DNA from: Bacteroidales bacterium UBA6851
GTDB taxonomy: Bacteria > Bacteroidota > Bacteroidia > Bacteroidales > UBA932
Length of the DNA stretch: 64,000 bases
Assembly (NCBI GenBank): GCA_002451795.1
Contig: DKDJ01000012.1
Coordinates: 24,982 to 88,981, forward strand
Direction: 5' to 3'
Position 1 is the first letter of the stretch, and the number at the start of each line of letters is the position of its first letter. Below are positions 58,654 to 64,000 of this stretch, piece by piece. A program made the position numbers and the translations under genes. The notes below the pieces were generated by a model that worked only from the letters and a program-made list of their open reading frames with translations, did not search any database and had not been told where the DNA came from.

Positions 58654-59220
58654 TTAAAAAATTGTTTCGAAATCAAGAACTGTCTCGTCATGGAAAGTTC
58701 CAGTGATATGAAATGATCCGTTTTCCCTTCTGGCGAGCATCTTCCTTGGCGCAATCTCTACGGTAATTATATCTCCTGTCCTAAGGTAACAGTATCTTGA
58801 TACTGCCCCGATGGCGTTTTCTATCATTTCACATGAGCCGCTGTCATATCTGAAGAGAGGACTTCCGTCCTTTTGCACATCAAATACGCTTTCCTCATCC
58901 TTAAGGCTTGAGGGCTGGAAAGTGGGAAATCTAAGGAACGATGTGTGGTCCAGGCAGCATGCGCTTGCGAAACCTTCTGTGCTTCCATCAATTAGATCCT
59001 CAGGATACAAAAGTGCCCCATATCCTACACTGTCATAGTATCTCGATGCAAATTTGGGCAGTATACTACGTCCAGGTTTGGAGATTCTTGCAAAAAGCAC
59101 CGGAGCCCAACTCAATGCGTCGATGAACTCCGGAACGTAAAAATCTTCATTGTCTCTCTCCCAAGTGGTGTCCGGGCGGACAAAAACTTTGGAATTGAAA
59201 CCTAGTACAACTATATTCAT
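58654..59220 (-). CDS. Divergent fumarylacetoacetate hydrolase-like protein
   Basis: A 188-residue protein that aligns in outline with Bacteroidota FAH-family proteins: FYVPEFIDALSWAPVLFARISK, FASRYYDSVGYGALLYPEDL, then a region with SGSCEMIENAIGAVSRYCYL and TGDIITVE. The metal-binding residues of active FAH proteins (ExE...D) are not obvious, so it may be a degenerate member without activity. It overlaps the exonuclease gene by 4 bp and precedes nhaA by 11 bp. Function not known. Confidence 0.6.
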   Translation of the reverse strand: MNIVVLGFNSKVFVRPDTTWERDNEDFYVPEFIDALSWAPVLFARISKPGRSILPKFASRYYDSVGYGALLYPEDLIDGSTEGFASACCLDHTSFLRFPTFQPSSLKDEESVFDVQKDGSPLFRYDSGSCEMIENAIGAVSRYCYLRTGDIITVEIAPRKMLARRENGSFHITGTFHDETVLDFETIF

Positions 59221-60074
59221 TTGCGGGTTTCCGGCTTGAGTGGTCGTACGTTGAATTTATCGCAGAGTTTCTCGCGTGCGTATTCTTCTTCGAGCCGTGC
59301 GAACTGGGCCTTGGTCTCAAGTGAGAAGTTGCCCTGCTGTATCCATTTGAAGTAACTCTGTTCGCTATTGTACACATCACGAGCGCTTTTGCCCTTGTGC
59401 TTGCCGAAATTAATTACCGGCTCATTCTTGTCATTGTAGATAAGAGTTCCCGCGAAATCCACATATCTCTTCGGTGCGTAGGCTGCCAGAGACTTGACAT
59501 TGTTCTTGAGTGTGTCGCTATATCGGTCAAGCTGGGCTTTAAGAACTTCGTATGTTGCAACGGTATCGGCTTCAGCCGTATGCGCATTGTCAAAATCCGC
59601 ACCTCCGCAGTAAAACCTGTATGCGGCCTTAAGGTTGCGCGGCTCCATCGTGTGGAATATATTCTGGACGTCTACCATGAGCGGCTCATGCAGGTCGACA
59701 TGAAGATCCAGTCCTGCAAGTTTGGCTCTTTCGAATTCTTCAGCAAGCATGGGAAGGTCGAATTTGGACGAGTTGAATCCAGCCAGGTCGCTATCTTTGA
59801 GCCACTGTGCTATCTCAGGAGCACATTCGTAGAATGTAGGGCAATTTACAAGCATGTCATCGGTAACTCCGTTGACTTTGCTTGCTTCTGGATTCATGGG
59901 TCTCTGGCAGCCTTTTTCGTAATCCCAAGGCTTGATCTTCCAAGTCTTGATACGAGTTTCCCCTCCGGGGAACACTTTTACGAAACTCAACTCCACTATG
60001 GAGTCTGCCGGTATATTCAACCCCGTACTCTCAATGTCGAAGAAGAGCAGAGGTCTATCAAGATTCAATTCCAT
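59217..60074 (-). CDS. DnaQ-like 3'-5' exonuclease
   Basis: A 285-residue DEDD-family exonuclease. ExoI motif is LLFFDIESTGLNI (Asp, Glu), ExoII DLAGFNSSKFDLPML and ExoIII NAHTAEADTVATYEVL (His, Asp). A C-terminal extension (residues ~180-285, FGKHKGKSARDVYNSEQSYF) matches the FGKHKGK motif often found after such exonuclease domains. It lies 37 bp after dnaN and may support proofreading or repair. Confidence 0.85.
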   Translation of the reverse strand: MELNLDRPLLFFDIESTGLNIPADSIVELSFVKVFPGGETRIKTWKIKPWDYEKGCQRPMNPEASKVNGVTDDMLVNCPTFYECAPEIAQWLKDSDLAGFNSSKFDLPMLAEEFERAKLAGLDLHVDLHEPLMVDVQNIFHTMEPRNLKAAYRFYCGGADFDNAHTAEADTVATYEVLKAQLDRYSDTLKNNVKSLAAYAPKRYVDFAGTLIYNDKNEPVINFGKHKGKSARDVYNSEQSYFKWIQQGNFSLETKAQFARLEEEYAREKLCDKFNVRPLKPETRK

Positions 60075-60111
60075 TTCTGGTGACTTTTAGCAGGCTTTTT
60101 CTGGTGCCTGA

Positions 60112-61242
60112 TTATACCATAATAGGCATGATGATACCGCATATCTTGCTGCTGCTTTCCTCCTCTTCTGAAGGGATGATGAGAGCAGCTCTACGTGAGT
60201 CGGCGAACTTCATTACGAGTGAAGTGCAGTCCATATTGTTGAGAATGTCTATGAGGAAAGAAGACTTGAATCCTATACTCAGGTTCTCGCCTTTGTAGTC
60301 ACAGAGAATCTTCTCGTATGCAGCCAGTGCGAACCCAAGATCCTGCGCTGTAATCTCCAGCTGTCCTTCCGCGAGATCGAACTTGATGTGATTGGATGCT
60401 TTGTTGGCGCACACTGAAACGCGGCGGACGGTATCAAGGAGCTGAGCCCTATCGATACGAAGGATGTTGGCATTGTTCTGCGGAATGACCCTGCGGTAGT
60501 CCGGGAACTTTCCTACTATAAGCCTGCATACCATCATGGTGTTTCCGAAACGGAATACGACGTTGCTTGAGTCGAAACTAACAGATACGTCACCTTCTTC
60601 CTTGTCAAGAGTACTTCTAAGTACCGCTGCCGGCTTTTTGTGAAGGATAAATGATGCTTTCTCGCCTATTTTGGTATCCTTAGTGGTGTAGCAGATGAGC
60701 TTATGGGAGTCGGAGGCTACGAGAGTAGTGGAATCCACGTCCATGTCAAAGAATATTCCATTCATGGCCGGTCTCATCTCGTCGTCCGCTGTCGCATATA
60801 TTGTGCTGCTTATGCCCTCGCATAGAGTATGTGCCGGGAATGTGACAGTGATGGCATCGTCAGTTGTACCTTTGATTTCCGGATAGTCCGCTGCTGCGAA
60901 GTATGGAAGAGAGGAATTTCCACTGTTCCAGATGCATTCAAATGAACCTTCGCCAGCATTTTCGCCTGATGTCTTAATGGTGATAGGCTGATCTGGGAGG
61001 TTTTTCAGAAGATCAATCATCTGTCTAGCTGGTACAGCGATGCTCCCGTCGGATACTGAACTTGTGACCTCTATGCTTGTGCGGAGTGTAAGTTCCTGAT
61101 CCGAAGCCGTGATCTCGAGGGTGTTGTCCTTTAAGACGAAGAGAAAGTTCTCCAAAATGGGAAGTGCTGTCTTGGCCGGTATCGCTTTGGATACATCTAT
61201 GATGCCTTTAAGCAGGCCGGCGCTTGAAATGCTGAATTCCAT
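60112..61242 (-). CDS. dnaN: DNA polymerase III beta subunit (sliding clamp)
   Basis: A 376-residue DnaN with three repeated clamp domains: MEFSISSAGLLKGIIDVSKA at the N-terminus, the middle domain starting FPAHTLCEGISSTIYATADD and the C-terminal domain from DRAQLLDTVRRVSVCANKA. It ends in KICGIIMPIMV, similar to the MPMR-type end of the family. It forms the ring that tethers polymerase to DNA. dnaA is not adjacent. The promoter element is at 61277-61270. Confidence 0.95.
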   Translation of the reverse strand: MEFSISSAGLLKGIIDVSKAIPAKTALPILENFLFVLKDNTLEITASDQELTLRTSIEVTSSVSDGSIAVPARQMIDLLKNLPDQPITIKTSGENAGEGSFECIWNSGNSSLPYFAAADYPEIKGTTDDAITVTFPAHTLCEGISSTIYATADDEMRPAMNGIFFDMDVDSTTLVASDSHKLICYTTKDTKIGEKASFILHKKPAAVLRSTLDKEEGDVSVSFDSSNVVFRFGNTMMVCRLIVGKFPDYRRVIPQNNANILRIDRAQLLDTVRRVSVCANKASNHIKFDLAEGQLEITAQDLGFALAAYEKILCDYKGENLSIGFKSSFLIDILNNMDCTSLVMKFADSRRAALIIPSEEEESSSKICGIIMPIMV

Positions 61243-61269
61243 ATCTCGTGTTATAAATGTTCAATAGCA

Positions 61270-61277
61270 CAAATTTA
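61270..61277 (-). promoter_or_regulatory. -7 promoter element of dnaN operon
   Basis: TAAATTTG on the minus strand, 27 bp before ATG 61242. Confidence 0.45.
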
Positions 61278-61362
61278 GTAAATATCTCCGTAAAACTGGC
61301 ATATTATTTGACAATTTTATGGAGTTGAATGTTTAACTGATTATTCTAAAAAAGTTAATGAT

Positions 61363-62775
61363 ATGAATAAAAACATCATTACAGTGGCGGCTTCAGTGCT
61401 GCTCAGCGGCTTGGCTGCTTTCGGAATCGTAAAGGCTGCAACTCCTAGTGAAGGCGTTCAGGGAAATGCAGTTCAGGAAGGACAGACTTCAAGGACTGTC
61501 AATTTGTCATTGTCGGACTACCCGGACTTTACATTTGCTGCAGAGAATGCTGTTGATGCCGTGGTATATGTTAAAGTCACGGTCAAAAGTCAGCAGCAAC
61601 AATATATTGATCCGTTCTTCCGGTTCTTCTTCGGAGATGAAAACATGCAGTCTCAGGAGCGTGTGCGCCAGGGAAGCGGCTCTGGTGTGATCATCCGTCA
61701 GGACGGATATATTGTCACCAATAATCATGTAGTATCTAATGCTACTTCAGTGCAAGTTACTCTGAATAACAATAAGACTTATGATGCAAAGGTGATAGGG
61801 ACCGACTCTGCTACGGATGTTGCATTGATAAAGATAGAGGAGACTGGACTCCCTGTGCTACAGTTTGCAGACTCTGACAAACTCCGTCTTGGAGAGTGGG
61901 TTCTTGCTATAGGTAGTCCTCTTGGCGAGGAGCTTCGCTCAACCATCACTGCTGGAATAGTCAGTGCCAAGGGGCGCTCTATGACTAATACGGGAGAGTT
62001 TAAGATTGAGTCATTTATCCAGACCGATGCGGCTGTTAATCCTGGCAATTCTGGTGGCGCGCTTGTCAATAAGGCCGGTGAACTTGTCGGTATCAATACT
62101 GCTATCGTATCCACTACTGGTTCATATACGGGCTATTCCTTCGCCGTTCCTTCCAATATCGTGCACAAGGTGGTTGCGGATCTAATAGATTTCGGCTCTG
62201 TAAAAAGGGCGAAACTCGGAGTTTCAATGTCTGCTGTAGATGAAAAAACTGCCAAGGAAATGAAACTTTCTTCTCTTGACGGCGTATATATACACGAAGT
62301 TGTCAAGGGAGGAGCGGCGGATAAGGCTGGAGTCAAGAGCAAGGATGTCCTTGTAGCTATAGATTCTAGCGTAATCAAATCTCCGTCAGCTCTCCAGGAA
62401 AAAGTTAATAGTTTTCATCCTGGAGATAAGGCTGTGCTTAAGGTGATACGTGATGGTAAGACTCTCGAACTTCCTGTAGTGTTCCTTGAGGAGAATACAG
62501 CTAATGGAACTGTAGCTGAAGATGGTACCGTGATGTTCTATGGTGCGAGCCTGAAGGCTGCATCCAAGGGCGTGGAGATAGTTTCAGTGGGCAATGGAAA
62601 GATAGCTAAGCAGGGGGTTGAGGACGGCTTCGTCATCCTGTATGTGAATGATCAGAAGGTCAGCAAACCGCAGGATGTGATAGACATAGCCAAGAAGAGC
62701 AAGAGATCCGTCTTCATTGAAGGCCTTACGGCTTCTGGTAGACCTGGATACTTTGGCTTCGGAAAGGACGAATAA
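61363..62775 (+). CDS. degP: DegP/HtrA-family serine protease
   Basis: A 470-residue periplasmic protease. A membrane anchor or signal (IITVAASVLLSGLAAFGIV) precedes the trypsin-like domain with the catalytic triad His122 (VTNNHVV), Asp152 (SATDVALIKI) and Ser230 (AAVNPGNSGGALV). Two PDZ domains follow: KRAKLGVSMSAVDEKTAKEM and a second, weaker one near VEIVSVGNGKIAKQGVEDG. It degrades misfolded envelope proteins. It is divergent from dnaN and ends before a strong terminator. Confidence 0.95.
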   Translation: MNKNIITVAASVLLSGLAAFGIVKAATPSEGVQGNAVQEGQTSRTVNLSLSDYPDFTFAAENAVDAVVYVKVTVKSQQQQYIDPFFRFFFGDENMQSQERVRQGSGSGVIIRQDGYIVTNNHVVSNATSVQVTLNNNKTYDAKVIGTDSATDVALIKIEETGLPVLQFADSDKLRLGEWVLAIGSPLGEELRSTITAGIVSAKGRSMTNTGEFKIESFIQTDAAVNPGNSGGALVNKAGELVGINTAIVSTTGSYTGYSFAVPSNIVHKVVADLIDFGSVKRAKLGVSMSAVDEKTAKEMKLSSLDGVYIHEVVKGGAADKAGVKSKDVLVAIDSSVIKSPSALQEKVNSFHPGDKAVLKVIRDGKTLELPVVFLEENTANGTVAEDGTVMFYGASLKAASKGVEIVSVGNGKIAKQGVEDGFVILYVNDQKVSKPQDVIDIAKKSKRSVFIEGLTASGRPGYFGFGKDE

Positions 62776-62800
62776 GGCATTCGGACTGAGATTTATAATG

Positions 62801-62830
62801 AGTCGCGGTCGGGTTGTCCCGGCCGCGACT
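62801..62830 (+). terminator. Terminator after degP
   Basis: 13-bp stem (62801-62813 with 62818-62830, one T-G pair) with a TTGT loop; only a short T stretch follows. Confidence 0.55.
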
Positions 62831-62857
62831 TTAGTATAGAATAAGACAAAAACATAT

Positions 62858-63718
62858 ATGAGACAGTTAAAAATTACAAAGTCAATCACCAACCGTGAGA
62901 GCGCTTCCCTGGACAAGTATCTTCAGGAGATAGGCCGTGAAGAGTTGGTATCACCGGAGGAAGAGGTGGAACTTGCCCAGCGCATTAGGAAGGGGGATCA
63001 AGAAGCTTTGGAAAAGCTGACAAGAGCCAATCTGCGGTTCGTGGTTTCAGTGGCAAAGCAATATCAGAATCAGGGTCTTAGCCTTCCGGATCTAATTAAC
63101 GAGGGTAATCTCGGACTGATAAAGGCTGCGGAGAAATTTGATGAAACTCGAGGTTTCAAATTTATATCGTATGCAGTGTGGTGGATTCGACAGTCCATTC
63201 TTCAGGCACTTGCAGAGCAGAGCCGTATTGTCAGACTGCCACTCAATCAGGTTGGCTCTCTGAACAAGATCAACAAGGCCCTCGGAAAGTTCGAACAGGA
63301 GAATGAGCGTCAGCCGTCTACGGAAGAACTGGCGGAGATGATTGATATCCCGAAGGACAAGATAGCCGATACGCTAAGAGTATCCGGAAGGCATGTCAGC
63401 GTAGATGCTCCTTTTGTGGAGGGCGAGGACAATAGCCTTCTTGATGTGCTTCCTAATGATGACTCTCCAAGCGCCGATAGAGGGCTTACCAACGAGTCCC
63501 TTGGTACCGAGATTGAGCGTGCTCTCCAGATTCTGACCGTGAGGGAGCGTGAGATCATAAAGTCTTTCTTCGGAATCGGATGTCAGGAGATGACTCTTGA
63601 GGAAATAGGTGAAAGACTTGACCTGACCCGTGAGAGGGTAAGACAGATCAAGGAAAAGGCCATACGTAAATTAAAGAAACCTTCTGCAAGCAAACTGCTG
63701 AAATCATATCTTGGATAA
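62858..63718 (+). CDS. rpoD: Primary sigma factor RpoD (Bacteroidota type)
   Basis: A 286-residue sigma-70 factor without region 1.1. Region 1.2 (ESASLDKYLQEIGREELVS), 2 (LTRANLRFVVSVAKQYQNQG, YAVWWIRQSILQALAEQ), 3 (PLNQVGSLNKINKALGKFEQ) and 4 (LEEIGERLDLTRERVRQIKE) are intact. This short primary sigma recognises TTTG and TAnnTTTG promoters found throughout the window. The stop codon shares one base with the argS start. Confidence 0.95.
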   Translation: MRQLKITKSITNRESASLDKYLQEIGREELVSPEEEVELAQRIRKGDQEALEKLTRANLRFVVSVAKQYQNQGLSLPDLINEGNLGLIKAAEKFDETRGFKFISYAVWWIRQSILQALAEQSRIVRLPLNQVGSLNKINKALGKFEQENERQPSTEELAEMIDIPKDKIADTLRVSGRHVSVDAPFVEGEDNSLLDVLPNDDSPSADRGLTNESLGTEIERALQILTVREREIIKSFFGIGCQEMTLEEIGERLDLTRERVRQIKEKAIRKLKKPSASKLLKSYLG

Positions 63719-64000
63719 TGACAGCCGAACAGTTCATCGCTCTTAAAGCCTCAGAGGCTATCAGGGCATTATACTCCGCTGAAGTAGATACGGATACTCT
63801 TCAGGTGCAGCCGACGCGCAAGGAGTTTGAAGGGGATTATACTCTTGTTGTATTCCCGCTTCTGAAGATTACCCATCAGTCGCCTGATGCAAGCGGCAAT
63901 GCCATAGGGGAGTGGCTCATGGCCAACTGCTCCGAGATTAGCGCTTTCAATTCCGTGAAGGGCTTCCTTAATCTGAGCCTCTCGCAGGTGTATTGGAAAG
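63718..64000 (+). CDS. argS: Arginyl-tRNA synthetase (5' part)
   Basis: The frame from ATG 63718 runs off the right edge. Its product starts MTAEQFIALKASEAIRALYS, followed by TRKEFEGDYTLVVFPLLK and GNAIGEWLMAN, which is the N-terminal tRNA-recognition (Add-1) domain of ArgS. The catalytic HIGH motif lies beyond the window. The ATG overlaps the last base of the rpoD stop codon, so the genes are translationally linked. Confidence 0.88.
   Translation, partial: MTAEQFIALKASEAIRALYSAEVDTDTLQVQPTRKEFEGDYTLVVFPLLKITHQSPDASGNAIGEWLMANCSEISAFNSVKGFLNLSLSQVYWK

Noticed and set aside
60112..61362. Replication origin near dnaN
   Set aside because: No dnaA gene and no cluster of DnaA boxes next to dnaN were seen; dnaN alone does not mark the origin in Bacteroidota.
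1..64000. CRISPR arrays and insertion sequences
   Set aside because: No regularly spaced repeats, transposase frames or cas genes were found on either strand.

Overview
This window looks like a chromosomal segment of a member of the Bacteroidales, probably a gut or rumen species. The evidence is the density of Bacteroidota-type promoters (TAnnTTTG at -7, sometimes TTG about 18-21 bp upstream), a short 286-residue primary sigma factor, TonB receptors, fimbrillin-type and DUF3869/DUF5074 lipoproteins, a glsA/glsB glycine-lipid pair, and the DUF3276 and DUF5606 markers. The genus cannot be fixed from the sequence alone. No rRNA, insertion sequence or CRISPR array was seen.

Layout. 1-3695 is an AT-richer accessory patch: a truncated TonB receptor remnant with an in-frame stop, a small embedded gene, an AbiE-type toxin-antitoxin pair whose toxin is frameshifted, a DUF5053-like gene behind a long leader, and a candidate ~70-nt small RNA. 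It abuts the 3' end of a phosphoglycolate phosphatase gene, where the last 35 bp are repeated in diverged form, as at an old integration junction. 3696-7453 holds greA, gph and a purine salvage set (xpt, xanthine permease, HAD phosphatase). 7564-15435 is the most unusual region: a cobalamin riboswitch followed by five closely packed genes for a BtuB-like receptor, a DUF5074 surface propeller (BtuG-like), a short FecCD-type permease, a VKOR-thioredoxin fusion and a GH54 alpha-L-arabinofuranosidase with its catalytic residues. 15455-21350 is purine biosynthesis (purB, purC, purF, purA) with a radical SAM gene. 21587-25625 carries nrdD, nrdG and a uracil permease.

25630-34510 has a GH97 glycosidase, an aminotransferase, three outer-membrane proteins (YjbH-like), a His-rich DUF3869 lipoprotein and an OmpA protein. 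34646-36963 is zapA, a 6S-like RNA and RNase Y. 37194-39233 is a fimbrillin-like protein with GLUG repeats. 39316-41792 is PNP, an MTA/SAH deaminase and a PUR protein. 41914-48216 is a housekeeping run (nusB, yajC, ybbR, coaE, DUF5606, rimO) and the glycine-lipid acyltransferases, followed by rnpB on the opposite strand. 48612-52414 has a LiaF-like protein, a GH31 glycosidase with a PA14-like insert and rubrerythrin. 52496-56547 is a tight four-gene lipid-related operon (CDP-alcohol transferase, cardiolipin synthase, UbiA prenyltransferase, radical SAM). 56601-64000 holds yccF, tRNA-Thr, nhaA, an FAH-like protein, an exonuclease, dnaN, a DegP protease, rpoD and the start of argS.

The genes link into purine synthesis and salvage, glycan use (GH54, GH97, GH31), cobalamin uptake, envelope lipid synthesis and core replication/transcription. 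The region most worth testing is the cobalamin-riboswitch operon that ends in an oxidative-folding enzyme and a GH54 enzyme.
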